A DNA stretch of 64,000 nt from the NCBI GenBank assembly GCA_002493625.1, contig DKZK01000013.1:36491-100490 (forward strand). Reading direction: 5' to 3'. A program made the position numbers and the translations under genes. The notes under the pieces were generated by a model, which did not search any database, was not told where the DNA came from, and worked only from the letters and a program-made list of their open reading frames with translations. Below are positions 45,710 to 55,146 of the stretch, piece by piece. The DNA is from Lachnospiraceae bacterium UBA7076. GTDB taxonomy: Bacteria > Bacillota > Clostridia > Lachnospirales > Lachnospiraceae. Numbering within the stretch: the stretch's first letter is position 1; each line of letters starts with the position of its first letter.

Positions 45710-45738
45710 TTGACACACTTGGACGAGTGTAATATAAT
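45710..45738 (+). promoter_or_regulatory. Consensus sigmaA promoter of rplM-rpsI
   Basis: TTGACA (45710-45715), 17-nt spacer, TATAAT (45733-45738). A perfect match at both boxes. The AT-rich 115 nt between truA and this promoter shows no clear terminator. Confidence 0.88.
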
Positions 45739-45751
45739 GTTTAACTGTGTA

Positions 45752-45910
45752 AAAGGGAAGCTTTGCGTAGCGCCAAAGCCCCGGCGGTATGTAGGGCTTA
45801 TATTTTTTCTGTTTTCATCTGAACTCCATTGATTTTGAAAACGGAGAGATAAATTACTTTGAGGAACATGAAAGGCTGTTTCGGACATTTCAGCATTTGT
45901 ACATGTTCAG
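45752..45910 (+). ncRNA. L13-type leader with attenuator, upstream of rplM
   Basis: GCTTTG (45760-45765) pairs with CAAAGC (45774-45779). The same CAAAGC overlaps AAGCCC (45776-45781), which can instead pair with GGGCTT (45794-45799), followed by ATATTTTTTCTG, a terminator. The two forms exclude each other. A second domain has CTCC/GGAG and GAACATG/CATGTTC (45864-45870 with 45902-45908). Position and layout fit the L13 leader family known in low-GC Gram-positives. Confidence 0.65.
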
Positions 45911-45942
45911 GATTAGTTTTATTAGTTTAAGGAGGAACCACA

Positions 45943-46377
45943 ATGAAAAGTTTTATGGCAAGCCCATCAAACATTGAAAGAAAGTGGTATGTAGTTGATG
46001 CCACCGGACATACATTAGGTCGTTTATCATCTGAAATAGCAAGTATTTTAAGAGGAAAGAACAAGCCGACATTTACACCTCATATTGATACGGGTGATTA
46101 TGTAGTAGTAGTCAACGCTGATAAGATTAAGGTTACGGGCAAGAAGCTTGATCAGAAGATTTATTATCATCATTCCGATTACGTTGGCGGTATGAAGGAG
46201 CAGACACTTAAGGAGAAGCTCGCTAAGAAGCCGGAGGATGTTATCTATCTTGCAGTTAAGGGAATGCTTCCAAAGGGACCGCTTGGCAGACAGATGATTA
46301 AGAAGCTTCATGTATACGCAGGACCTGAGCATAAGCAGCAGGCACAGAAGCCTGAGGCTTTAGAGATTAAGTATTAG
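45943..46377 (+). CDS. rplM: Ribosomal protein L13
   Basis: 144 aa. [20 protein letters not shown] and [19 protein letters not shown] are the L13 signature. AAGGAGG precedes the ATG. Probably the autoregulator through the leader just upstream. Confidence 0.98.
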   Translation: MKSFMASPSNIERKWYVVDATGHTLGRLSSEIASILRGKNKPTFTPHIDTGDYVVVVNADKIKVTGKKLDQKIYYHHSDYVGGMKEQTLKEKLAKKPEDVIYLAVKGMLPKGPLGRQMIKKLHVYAGPEHKQQAQKPEALEIKY

Positions 46378-46394
46378 TAAGGGAGGAAATGTTC

Positions 46395-46790
46395 GTGGCT
46401 AAGAGTACAAGATTTTACGGAACAGGTAGAAGAAAAAGCAGTATCGCGCGGGTATATCTCGTACCGGGTACCGGAAAAATAACTATAAATAAAAAGGACA
46501 TGGATGATTACTTCGGATTGAATACACTTAAGGTAATCGTTCAGCAGCCGTTTGCAGCAACAGGCACTACAGGAAAGTTTGACGTGCTTGTAAATGTTCA
46601 TGGCGGCGGATTTACCGGTCAGGCAGGAGCAATCAGACACGGTATTTCAAGAGCACTTCTTCAGGCAGATGCAGATTACAGACCTGCGCTTAAGAAGGCT
46701 GGCTTCCTGACAAGAGACCCACGTATGAAGGAAAGAAAGAAATACGGTCTCAAGGCAGCAAGACGTGCGCCACAGTTCTCAAAGAGATAA
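46395..46790 (+). CDS. rpsI: Ribosomal protein S9
   Basis: 131 aa from a GTG at 46395, chosen because GGGAGG is 8 nt upstream; the ATG at 46389 is too close. [16 protein letters not shown] and the C-terminal [17 protein letters not shown] mark S9, whose tail touches P-site tRNA. A terminator follows. Confidence 0.97.
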   Translation: MAKSTRFYGTGRRKSSIARVYLVPGTGKITINKKDMDDYFGLNTLKVIVQQPFAATGTTGKFDVLVNVHGGGFTGQAGAIRHGISRALLQADADYRPALKKAGFLTRDPRMKERKKYGLKAARRAPQFSKR

Positions 46791-46816
46791 TTACAAGCAG
46801 AATAAGAGATTTTATG

Positions 46817-46859
46817 AAACCCTTGAAAGTTTGGTATTTTCAAGGGTTTTCTTTTTTTG
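46817..46859 (+). terminator. Terminator after rpsI
   Basis: AAACCCTTGAAA (46817-46828) pairs with TTTCAAGGGTTT (46838-46849), then TTCTTTTTTT. Confidence 0.9.
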
Positions 46860-46999
46860 TGTTGCGGTTTTTCATTGTTTTGTTAAAATAGTAGTTAAAT
46901 GAATTTTGTAAATTGTTATGTTATCTTTCAAACAGTTTTGTGTAGTCATAATATTTTGTGGATAGTGTATAAGTAGCATATGTACTATAAGGAGAGAAA

Positions 47000-47686
47000 A
47001 TGAACAAGCATATTTTAATTATCGACGATGATGAAGACCTGTCCCTTATCATAAGCGAAATGCTGGAAAACTACGGTTACAGGGTAAGCCGCGCGGAGAA
47101 TGCCGACAGGGCTTTTGAAATGCTGTCAAAAAACAAGTACCATCTTGTACTGTTAGATATAAATCTTCCCCGGATGACGGGGTTCGAAATTTGTAAGGAG
47201 CTGAGAAAGGCATCAGGCGTTCCCATAATATTTGCCAGCGCCAGAACCAGCGAGACCGACAGGATAACAGGGTTTGATATAGGCGGCGACGATTATCTTC
47301 CCAAGCCCTATTCCATGAAGGAGCTTTTGGCGAGAGTAAACGCTCTTATCCGCCGCGCATATGGTTTTTCCGAGGAGGAACAGGTCGTGAGCTTTGGCGA
47401 TGTGAATGTAAATATTACCTCACGGACGGTTACAAAAAACGGGCAGGCGGTTTCACTGTCCCTGCGCGAATTTGATTTGCTCAGCTTTTTATGCCGGCAT
47501 AAAAACACCGCCATTGAGAAGGACAGACTGTTAAGCGAAGTATGGGGCGCATTCTCAACAGTTGAGCTCTCCACCCTTACGGTGCATATCCGCTGGCTGC
47601 GGGAAAAGCTGGAGGACGACCCCGCAAAGCCTGAATTTATTAAAACTGTTTTTAAGGTGGGATATATGCTGGAGGTGAGAGAATGA
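47000..47686 (+). CDS. OmpR-family response regulator
   Basis: 228 aa. Receiver domain with the DDDED acidic pocket, phosphorylation Asp in LLDINLP (about 54) and Lys in PKPYS; C-terminal winged helix with SLREFDLLSFL and STLTVHIRWLREKLEDD. It overlaps the kinase gene by 4 nt. AAGGAGAG precedes the ATG. Probable target: the direct repeat before the ABC genes at 48861. Confidence 0.94.
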   Translation: MNKHILIIDDDEDLSLIISEMLENYGYRVSRAENADRAFEMLSKNKYHLVLLDINLPRMTGFEICKELRKASGVPIIFASARTSETDRITGFDIGGDDYLPKPYSMKELLARVNALIRRAYGFSEEEQVVSFGDVNVNITSRTVTKNGQAVSLSLREFDLLSFLCRHKNTAIEKDRLLSEVWGAFSTVELSTLTVHIRWLREKLEDDPAKPEFIKTVFKVGYMLEVRE

Positions 47687-48852
47687 AAGGTCGGCTTATT
47701 TTTATCACAATATTTTTTTCTATTGCCATAATTTTAATTTCAGGATGGTTTTATTTTTCGAGAAGGTCTGTTGGTCTTACCGATGAAAGGTCGGAATATA
47801 TCGTTGCGTTAAATGAAATAAGTAAGCTGAACGAAAACGGGAATTACCCTTTGGCGAACGAAAAAATAATCCGTTTGCAGGAAAATATGTCCAAAGCAGA
47901 GGAGCAAAAAAGTGAAGCTTCCGCTATTCCAATCATATGCGGAGTAAGCATTTTGTTTTTTATTGCTGCTTTCGGATATATTTATTTTGCGGTGTTGCTG
48001 CCCTTTGATAAAATGAAAAGCTTTGCGGCGACAATTTCAGCGGGAGATTTTGACGTGCCGCTGAAATTTGAGCGTTCCAACTATTTCGGTGAATTTACAT
48101 GGGCGTTTGACAGCATGCGAAACGAGATTAAAAAGTCGCGTGCCAGCGAAAAGGAGGCTGTTGAAAATAATAAGACCGTTATTGCCACACTTTCCCATGA
48201 CATTAAAACTCCAATCGCATCTATCCGGGCGTATGCCGAGGGACTTTCCGCAAATATGGACAGCTCATACGAAAAGCGGGAGCGTTATCTGAGCATTATC
48301 ATGAAAAAATGTGACGAGGTTTCAAGGCTTACGGACGATTTATTCTTACATTCCATATCCAATCTGGACAAGCTGAAGATTGTTCCCGAACGAATAGAGC
48401 TTTGCGCATTTATCGAAAATGCAATAACGGAGATTGCCGCTCAGCGGGAGGATATTATTTTCCAAAAACCAAGCTTTCAGGTATTTGTAAATGCCGATAA
48501 AAACAGGCTGATTCAGGTTTGCGAAAATGTTATCAACAATGCGAGAAAATACGCAAAAACAAATATAGAAGTGTTTTTTACCCGTGAAAATGAAAATATC
48601 GTTTTACATTTCCGGGACAGGGGCAGCGGAATCCCCGATGAAAATATGCCCTTTATCTTTGACAAGTTTTATCGGGGAAGCAATTGCGGAAGTGAACAGG
48701 GTTCCGGTCTGGGATTGTATATTGTGAAATACATTGCCGAAAAAATGGGAGGAAGCGTCTCTTTGAAAAATCATGCGTACGGGCTTGAAGTGAAAATAAC
48801 GCTGCCCATTATTAAATTTTTTAATCCGGAGAAACAAACGAAAAATTTTTAA
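47683..48852 (+). CDS. Sensor histidine kinase
   Basis: 389 aa. Two membrane helices (about 4-24 and 85-112) frame a small extracytoplasmic loop of about 60 residues; then a HAMP-like linker, HisKA with TLSHDIKTPIAS, and HATPase with NNARKYA, RDRGSGIPDE and EQGSGLGLYIVK. The short loop and the coupling to an ABC exporter are typical of kinases that respond to cell-envelope peptides or to their transporter. Confidence 0.92.
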   Translation: MKGRLIFITIFFSIAIILISGWFYFSRRSVGLTDERSEYIVALNEISKLNENGNYPLANEKIIRLQENMSKAEEQKSEASAIPIICGVSILFFIAAFGYIYFAVLLPFDKMKSFAATISAGDFDVPLKFERSNYFGEFTWAFDSMRNEIKKSRASEKEAVENNKTVIATLSHDIKTPIASIRAYAEGLSANMDSSYEKRERYLSIIMKKCDEVSRLTDDLFLHSISNLDKLKIVPERIELCAFIENAITEIAAQREDIIFQKPSFQVFVNADKNRLIQVCENVINNARKYAKTNIEVFFTRENENIVLHFRDRGSGIPDENMPFIFDKFYRGSNCGSEQGSGLGLYIVKYIAEKMGGSVSLKNHAYGLEVKITLPIIKFFNPEKQTKNF

Positions 48853-48896
48853 TTGACAGTTTCTTAAGGACTTCTTAACATCTTTTGGGATAAAAT
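48853..48896 (+). promoter_or_regulatory. Probable response-regulator box and promoter of the ABC genes
   Basis: TTCTTAA occurs at 48861-48867 and 48872-48878, a direct repeat with an 11-bp period as bound by OmpR-family dimers. A TAAAAT -10 box lies at 48891-48896 with no good -35, as expected for an activator-dependent promoter. TTGACA (48853) with TAACAT 17 nt on is an alternative. Confidence 0.5.
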
Positions 48897-49005
48897 AGGG
48901 TTATAAAATGTCAGCTCACGGAGTTTTCGATTTACAATGTAATTTGGAACATATGCCAAGGGCAGATATGAATGGCTGACGTTCAAAAGAAAGGGCGGAA
49001 TTAAT

Positions 49006-49767
49006 ATGAAAAACGCTGTTTTATCGGCAAAAGAATTGTGCAAGAGCTTTGCGCACAACGGTGGGCAGGTTCACATTTTGCAGCATGTTGACTTTGATTT
49101 GTACGAGGGTGATTTCACCGTGATAATGGGAGCCAGCGGTTCCGGAAAATCCACGCTGCTGTATGCTTTAAGCGGTATGGATAGGGCCACCGCAGGGGAG
49201 GTTCTCTACAATGGCAGGGATATTGTCAGACTGAGGGAACGTGAGCTTGCGAAGCTGCGCTATACGGATTTCGGGTTTATATTTCAGCAAATGCACCTTG
49301 TAGGCAATCTGACGCTGTTTGAAAATGTTGCCGTGCCGGGATATTTAAATAAAAACCGCTCTGCTTCCGATGTAAAAAAACGTGCTGACAAGCTGCTGGA
49401 GCAGATGTCGGTTTCCCACGTAAAGGACCATCTGCCGTCCCAGGTATCGGGCGGTGAGCAGCAACGCTGTGCCGTTGCCAGGGCGGTCATAAACTCACCG
49501 AAAATTCTCTTTGCCGATGAGCCGACGGGCGCGCTTAATCGCAAAAACACCACTGATGTTTTAAACCTCCTTACTGAGCTGAACATGGAGGGGCAGAGCG
49601 TTTTAATGGTAACTCACGATATGAGGGCAGCTTTGCGGGCAAACAGAATTTTATACATTTCTGACGGAAAGATTATCGGCGGACTTGATTTGCCGCCATA
49701 TAATTCTGAGGACGAAAAATCAAGAGAAACGCAGGTAAACGCTTGGCTTACCTCGCTGGAATGGTGA
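49006..49767 (+). CDS. ABC exporter ATP-binding protein (BceA/MacB type)
   Basis: 253 aa. Walker A GASGSGKST, Q-loop FIFQQ, signature VSGGEQQRCAVARA, Walker B FADEPTGAL, and VTHDMRAAL. The usual Asp of the D-loop (GALD) is Asn here (GALN). It pairs with the FtsX permease that starts about 10 nt later. Context with a two-component system suggests antimicrobial-peptide removal. Confidence 0.92.
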   Translation: MKNAVLSAKELCKSFAHNGGQVHILQHVDFDLYEGDFTVIMGASGSGKSTLLYALSGMDRATAGEVLYNGRDIVRLRERELAKLRYTDFGFIFQQMHLVGNLTLFENVAVPGYLNKNRSASDVKKRADKLLEQMSVSHVKDHLPSQVSGGEQQRCAVARAVINSPKILFADEPTGALNRKNTTDVLNLLTELNMEGQSVLMVTHDMRAALRANRILYISDGKIIGGLDLPPYNSEDEKSRETQVNAWLTSLEW

Positions 49768-49777
49768 GGTGCGCGGT

Positions 49778-52153
49778 ATGGAAATTTTGACTTTGCTAAA
49801 GGCGAATATTAAGAAGAAAAAGGGTACTTTTATCAGTATTATGTTCTTGATGGTTATTATTTCGGCGGTCATGGCATCGCTCATTTCCGTGAAGGACAAC
49901 TACCGGAACGCCGTGAAGGCGGCATTGAAAAGCGAGGCTGGCTGTGACGTTATTCTGTTTTTTCCCAAATACGCGCTGACTGATGAAATGCAATCGGTGC
50001 TCGAAAACTCGGAGCTTGTGGGCAATCTGAAATATTTTAATTTTCTGAGCGTTGATTCGCTGAAAAAGGAAGGCAACGATACTTACGATAACGATTTCCT
50101 GCAAACCGCGCGAAGCGGTCTTAGATTCTACAAGGACGATTTAAGCGGTCTTGAAAGCGAGCCAAGGACGATACAGGATGGTGAAATATACGTTTCGCTG
50201 GGGCATAAATATCTCTATAAATGTGAGGTCGGCGATAAATTCACCGCAAGCTTCGGCGACCGGACATACGATTTTACACTGAAGGGCTTTGTAGAGGAAC
50301 CGATAGCCGGATCGTCTGCCATCAGCGGAGGCGGAGCAGTTATAAGCGCCGGCGATTTTAACAGGATAACTGAGGAGTGCAAGCTGTTTGAAACAGCCGA
50401 AAAGCCTTTGGAGCGTATTATGGTCTGCATAAATAAGTCCGAAAGCTACAGCGGCTCGCCGACGAAGCTCGCCCGCAGTCTGACGCTTGCGCTTCAGGAG
50501 AAAACGGGCTATATTTCGAACGGCGTTTTTACCAGCGAATCCGAATACAAATTTACGGTTATGACGTCCGACATTTTTATCAATATAGCGCTTGTTTTTG
50601 CAGCGTTCCTGTTTGTCATTGTGCTTATTGTTATGAGCCACAGCATAGGCGCGGAGATTGAAACGGATTATGCTGCGCTGGGTATCCTCAAAGCCCAGGG
50701 CTTTGGCAGCGGGAAGATACGCGCGCTTTTCATCTGGCGTTATCTTCTGGCGCAGTCGGTTGGAATTATTGTGGGCTGTATTATAGCTGTGCCCATAGAA
50801 AGAGCTGTCAGCCGGATATGTATGCAGAGCACGGGCATTTTTCCGAACAAAAGTCTTTCCATTGGAAAAGTCGGATTTCTCATGCTGATTATTCTGGCGG
50901 TCTGTATGACTTTAATTTTGATAAGGACTCGAAAAGTGGCGAAAATATCTCCTGTCCGGGCGATTTCAGGCGGCAGAGAGGAAATATATTTTAACAGTCG
51001 TCTGCATGCGCCGATTTCTAAAAAAGCACTTTCGGCAAGCCTTGCGTTCAGGCAGATAACGTCGGGAGTCAGTCGGTACATCGGTGTGATTTTGATAGTC
51101 GGCATACTGACATTTTTTATGATAACCGTCAATTTAATCGGGAATATCCTGAACTCAAAAACCGCGCAGGTGGCAATGGGTATGTTTGCGCCCAATCTGC
51201 TGATTTGCTCTGATGGAGTCTCGGAAAAATCTATTGAGGATATGGAAGCGGCAATGAATGAAGCAGAAAGGATTGTTGACGGTAGAGAGGGTGTTATCGA
51301 GAAGTCCTATCTCATCGACACAAAATTGTTTTACGAAGGCGACAGTATTTACTGCCGGATGTATAAATATCCGGAACAAATACCGGGTATTTTAAAGGGC
51401 AGAGCGCCCCGCTACGACAATGAAATGCTGATAACCGAGATAGTGGCGGAGGCTTACGATTTGAAAATTGGTGATAAAATCTGGCTGACTTACAAGGAAA
51501 ACGAGGCGGAATTTATCATAACGGGCATTGGCCAAAGCACAGGCAATGGCGGTATGGTGCTTGCCATGAGCTTTGAGGGCGCCGATAAGCTGGGCGTTTT
51601 GCACAACAATCTGATGCTTGGGTATGTGTTTGACGACCTGTCGGAGCTGGGCGATATAAAGCGGGAGCTTGACGAAAGGTTCGGCGGTACTTTGCAAACC
51701 GTAATCTATGAAAGCCTCGATGATATGGACGGCGTATCGTACACCTCTATGGTAAATGCGATACAGGCGTTTATCTACATTTTTTCAGCAATATTTGCGT
51801 TTGTGGTGGTGAGAATGGTAGTGTCCAAAGCGTTCATACGGGAGCGAACCGACATCGGCATCTACAAAGCTATAGGCTTCGGCACAGACAGGCTGCGGCT
51901 TGGTTTTGCAGTGCGGTTTATGATAACAGCTTTCATAGGCGCGGCTTTAGGCGCTGTGCTTGGCGTGTTTGCCTCAAAACCTGTTCTCACGATTGCGTTC
52001 CGGATGATAGGCATTTCCAAAATATTTTGCGACTTTACAACGCTGACAATCGTTTTGCCTGTGATTTTTATGGGAATTGCATTTTTCGTGTTTGCGTTTC
52101 TTATGTCGGGAAGGATAAGAAAGGTGCAGATAAGAGAGCTTGTTACGGAATAA
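49778..52153 (+). CDS. Large FtsX-type ABC permease
   Basis: About 791 aa; ATG 49778 is preferred over GTG 49769 because GGTGAGGTG lies just upstream. There are two FtsX cores: an N-terminal helix, an extracytoplasmic domain of about 230 residues, three helices, then another helix, a second extracytoplasmic domain of about 200 residues and three final helices. Duplicated FtsX permeases of this size work in peptide or lipid-II-cycle detoxification or in export. The operon appears complete: regulator, kinase, ATPase, permease. Confidence 0.9.
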   Translation: MEILTLLKANIKKKKGTFISIMFLMVIISAVMASLISVKDNYRNAVKAALKSEAGCDVILFFPKYALTDEMQSVLENSELVGNLKYFNFLSVDSLKKEGNDTYDNDFLQTARSGLRFYKDDLSGLESEPRTIQDGEIYVSLGHKYLYKCEVGDKFTASFGDRTYDFTLKGFVEEPIAGSSAISGGGAVISAGDFNRITEECKLFETAEKPLERIMVCINKSESYSGSPTKLARSLTLALQEKTGYISNGVFTSESEYKFTVMTSDIFINIALVFAAFLFVIVLIVMSHSIGAEIETDYAALGILKAQGFGSGKIRALFIWRYLLAQSVGIIVGCIIAVPIERAVSRICMQSTGIFPNKSLSIGKVGFLMLIILAVCMTLILIRTRKVAKISPVRAISGGREEIYFNSRLHAPISKKALSASLAFRQITSGVSRYIGVILIVGILTFFMITVNLIGNILNSKTAQVAMGMFAPNLLICSDGVSEKSIEDMEAAMNEAERIVDGREGVIEKSYLIDTKLFYEGDSIYCRMYKYPEQIPGILKGRAPRYDNEMLITEIVAEAYDLKIGDKIWLTYKENEAEFIITGIGQSTGNGGMVLAMSFEGADKLGVLHNNLMLGYVFDDLSELGDIKRELDERFGGTLQTVIYESLDDMDGVSYTSMVNAIQAFIYIFSAIFAFVVVRMVVSKAFIRERTDIGIYKAIGFGTDRLRLGFAVRFMITAFIGAALGAVLGVFASKPVLTIAFRMIGISKIFCDFTTLTIVLPVIFMGIAFFVFAFLMSGRIRKVQIRELVTE

Positions 52154-52216
52154 AAACAGGGTGAATAATTTATCAGATAGTAAAAAAACCATTCCTGACC
52201 GTTATGTGAAATATCC

Positions 52217-52245
52217 TTTACTTTCCAAACAATTCATAATATAAT
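52217..52245 (+). promoter_or_regulatory. Promoter of the hybrid histidine kinase gene
   Basis: TTTACT (52217-52222), 17-nt spacer, TATAAT (52240-52245). The 5' untranslated region would be about 185 nt; I see no strong fold in it. Confidence 0.6.
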
Positions 52246-52436
52246 GAAAAAAATGTACTTGTTTTTTCTAAATAATCATGTCTTATTATCAGTAATCGGA
52301 GACTGGGGCTGAAATCCTTTATAGTCTTTCTTACAGGGGCAGAAGCTGATGCTGCAGAGGACGGATATTTAATCATAGAAGTAATACTTAAGCATGGAAA
52401 GCAAATTTTCACATAACCTGTAAGGAGGTGTTCACG

Positions 52437-54905
52437 ATGGACATAAAAGAACTTCAAAATATGCTGACAATGCATTTATATATGTCCGATTCCTTAAGCT
52501 GCGGAGTGTTTGCATACACGATTCCAGAGCGTGAAATATTAATTTTTAATACAGAGGCTAAAAGATTGTTTAATTATAATGATGCCGAGGGGAAACCCAT
52601 TGGGGAAATTATGCAGGAGCAGATTATTCCCGAGGACTCGAAAAGGGTATCAGAGATTACATCAGGGCTTAAGAATCCGGGAGATAATTGTGAGTATAAG
52701 TATCACATTTTCAGGGACAATATCCTCCTTACGGTTGAATGTAAAACGAAGCTTCTTGAATTTGATGACGGTAAGCGGTTTATTTTAAGTGTAATGCAGG
52801 ATGTCACGGAAAAAGAAAATATGGATTATATGCTGAAAAGAGAACGTAAGCAGTATCGTGAGGCTGTTATTTCAAACAGTCTGTTTGATTTTTCCTTTGA
52901 TGTTACTGAAGGCATGGTGTTTCATGACGTGACGTACCGTGACGGAAAAACCTTTAGCGAGGTTTTTAATATTACATTTCCCATAAATTATGATGATTTG
53001 GTTAAAAAATGGAAAAACATAAAAAAACCTGAGCTTTTGACTCCTGATTTGCAAAATCAAAATACCACAAAGGAGCTTATCGGGCAATTTGAAAAGGGAA
53101 ATACGAATATTGTCTGTGAGTATTATATTGCGGAAACCGACTGTTATTACAGACGGGTAACGCTGCTTTCAAGAAATGATTTAAATGGTCATGTTATGGC
53201 TATCGTATTTTCAAATGATATTACTGACGTAATAAGGGAGAGCTCAGTAAAGAGAAATGAGCTTGCCATGATTAACCGTAATCTTACAAAACAGATTGAA
53301 ATAACAAAATCCTTCAGCAGTTTATATTTTGCCTCGTGGGAAATCAATTTGGAAAGCAGGGAGATATTTGAAATATCTGTCCCTGACTGGGCTCATTCAG
53401 TACGGGAAAAGTCAGGGGGAAGATATAATGAGGCAGTTAAGGTTATGCTTAATGAATTTGTTTCAATTGAGTACAAGCATGCCATGCGCGCATTTATGGA
53501 CATAAGTACAATGCAGCAGAGAATAAGCAATGAAAAGGTTCTTACATACGAGTATCTGTCAATGATTAACAGATGGTGTTCTGCAACACTTATTCCATCA
53601 AAGAGGGATGAAAATGGAAATGTAACTAATGTCATTTATGCCGTAAGAAGTGTTGACACTGAAAAAAGAAAGGAATTAAATGCCACAAAGGCATTACATG
53701 ATGCCTACGAAGCTGCTAACCGTGCCAATAATGCCAAGACGGATTTCCTTGCCAGCATGAGTCATGATATAAGGACGCCTATGAATGCAATTATAGGAAT
53801 GACGAACATTGCAAAAAGGCATTTGGACAACAAAGAGCGTGTAAAGAATTGTCTGGATAAGATTACAGTGGCGTCAAATCATCTGCTTGGATTAATCAAT
53901 GAAGTTCTTGACATGAATAAAATAGAGTCAGGTAAGCTTGAGCTTGTTGCGGAGAATATAAATTTGTCGAAGCTTATTGACAATATTGTCACAATGTCCA
54001 GGCAGCAGATAGAAGATAAGCATCATAATTTTACGCTCAGCATGAATAATGTTGAACATGAAAATGTTATAGGAGACAGTATGCGCATACAACAGGTTTT
54101 TATGAATCTGCTTGGAAATGCCGTTAAGTATACTCCTGACGGAGGAGAGCTTAAGCTTATTGTCAGTGAAAAATCTACAAATAATCACAGGGTTGGCTGC
54201 TTTGAATTTATTTTTGAGGATAATGGCATCGGAATGAGCGAGGAATTTCTGGAAAAACTGTATGTGCCATTTTCAAGGGCGAAGGATGACAGGGTTGAAA
54301 AAATACAGGGTACGGGACTTGGGATGTCGATAACAAAAAATATTGTCAGTATGATGAATGGCGATATTAAGGTTGAGAGCAGGCTTGGCGAGGGAACGAG
54401 ATTTACGGTTACGATATTCCTTAAGCTTCAAAATAACAGGGATAAGGATGATGGAATATCAGCTAATAATGTGAGTGACGACTCACATGCGTTTGAGGAA
54501 TTAAAGAAAAAGAATTTTAAGGGTAAGCGCGCGCTTCTTGTTGAGGATAATGAGCTTAATGCAGAGATTGCAGAAGAAATTATCGGAATGACGGGAATGG
54601 AGATTGAAAGCGTTTCCAACGGAAAGCTTGCCGTTGAAAAAATAAAGCAGGTGGAGGACGACTACTATGACATTATATTTATGGATGTTCAGATGCCTGT
54701 TATGAACGGATATGAGGCCACACGCGCAATCAGGGCAATGTCAGGGGACTACGCAAAAAATGTGCCTATTATAGCCATGACAGCGAATGCATTTGCAGAG
54801 GATGTACGTGAAGCAAAGGAGGCAGGCATGAATGAGCATGTTGCCAAGCCGTTAAATCCGGAACAGCTTCTTGCTACCATTGGGAAATGGCTGGAGGTAG
54901 ATTAA
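52437..54905 (+). CDS. Hybrid PAS sensor histidine kinase with C-terminal receiver
   Basis: 822 aa from ATG 52437 (AAGGAGG upstream; the GTG at 52428 overlaps the ribosome site). No membrane helices, so it is cytoplasmic. About three PAS-like segments fill residues 10-420, the first ending in SVMQDVTEKEN. HisKA has ASMSHDIRTPMNAI (His about 444); HATPase has NLLGNAVKYTPDGG, EDNGIGMS and GTGLGMSITKN; the receiver (about 698-822) has VEDNELNAEI and FMDVQMPVMNG. No HPt domain or partner regulator is nearby. Confidence 0.93.
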   Translation: MDIKELQNMLTMHLYMSDSLSCGVFAYTIPEREILIFNTEAKRLFNYNDAEGKPIGEIMQEQIIPEDSKRVSEITSGLKNPGDNCEYKYHIFRDNILLTVECKTKLLEFDDGKRFILSVMQDVTEKENMDYMLKRERKQYREAVISNSLFDFSFDVTEGMVFHDVTYRDGKTFSEVFNITFPINYDDLVKKWKNIKKPELLTPDLQNQNTTKELIGQFEKGNTNIVCEYYIAETDCYYRRVTLLSRNDLNGHVMAIVFSNDITDVIRESSVKRNELAMINRNLTKQIEITKSFSSLYFASWEINLESREIFEISVPDWAHSVREKSGGRYNEAVKVMLNEFVSIEYKHAMRAFMDISTMQQRISNEKVLTYEYLSMINRWCSATLIPSKRDENGNVTNVIYAVRSVDTEKRKELNATKALHDAYEAANRANNAKTDFLASMSHDIRTPMNAIIGMTNIAKRHLDNKERVKNCLDKITVASNHLLGLINEVLDMNKIESGKLELVAENINLSKLIDNIVTMSRQQIEDKHHNFTLSMNNVEHENVIGDSMRIQQVFMNLLGNAVKYTPDGGELKLIVSEKSTNNHRVGCFEFIFEDNGIGMSEEFLEKLYVPFSRAKDDRVEKIQGTGLGMSITKNIVSMMNGDIKVESRLGEGTRFTVTIFLKLQNNRDKDDGISANNVSDDSHAFEELKKKNFKGKRALLVEDNELNAEIAEEIIGMTGMEIESVSNGKLAVEKIKQVEDDYYDIIFMDVQMPVMNGYEATRAIRAMSGDYAKNVPIIAMTANAFAEDVREAKEAGMNEHVAKPLNPEQLLATIGKWLEVD

Positions 54906-54996
54906 AAGTAAGCCGGCTTTTGAGAAAATCAACTCAAATGACATTTATTGACAATATAATATCAATGTGATAGATTTAATCTATAAGTATGGGGAT

Positions 54997-55124
54997 GTCA
55001 CAATAAGGATTTTAATTTTCTTTTATTATGCATTTTAAACAGAGAACGCTCCAACGTGTTATTTAACTTCTGCGTTTCTTTGTTAAAATGCATAGTTGCT
55101 AAGAATACAAATTCTTATTGTGAC
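54997..55124. repeat. 128-bp nested palindromic element
   Basis: Outer arms GTCACAATAAG (54997-55007) and CTTATTGTGAC (55114-55124) pair perfectly. Middle arms TATGCATTTTAA (55027-55038) and TTAAAATGCATA (55083-55094) pair perfectly. Inner ACAGAGAACGC and GCGTTTCTTTGT pair with one bulge. It lies between the hybrid kinase and the second secreted-protein cassette; the inner half matches 1-93. Confidence 0.85.
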
Positions 55125-55146
55125 TGCCCAAATTCTAAGATATAAT
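55118..55146 (+). promoter_or_regulatory. Promoter of the second secreted-protein/ABC cassette
   Basis: TTGTGA (55118-55123), 17-nt spacer, TATAAT (55141-55146). The -35 box lies within the right arm of the palindromic element. A leader of about 170 nt follows, with a GTCTG/CAGAC hairpin (near 55250) and a possible 30-codon open frame. Confidence 0.6.

Noticed and set aside
46860..46999. TTGTGG-17-TATGTA as a promoter of the two-component system
   Set aside because: The -10 would overlap the ribosome binding site, leaving no 5' untranslated region; I could not settle on another promoter in this AT-rich stretch.
52290..52421. Open frame of about 45 codons without start (text ...FIVFLTGAEADAAEDGYLIIEVILK)
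   Set aside because: It reads like protein but has no start codon or ribosome site and lies in the 5' untranslated region of the hybrid kinase gene. It may be a gene remnant, but without a search I cannot support that.
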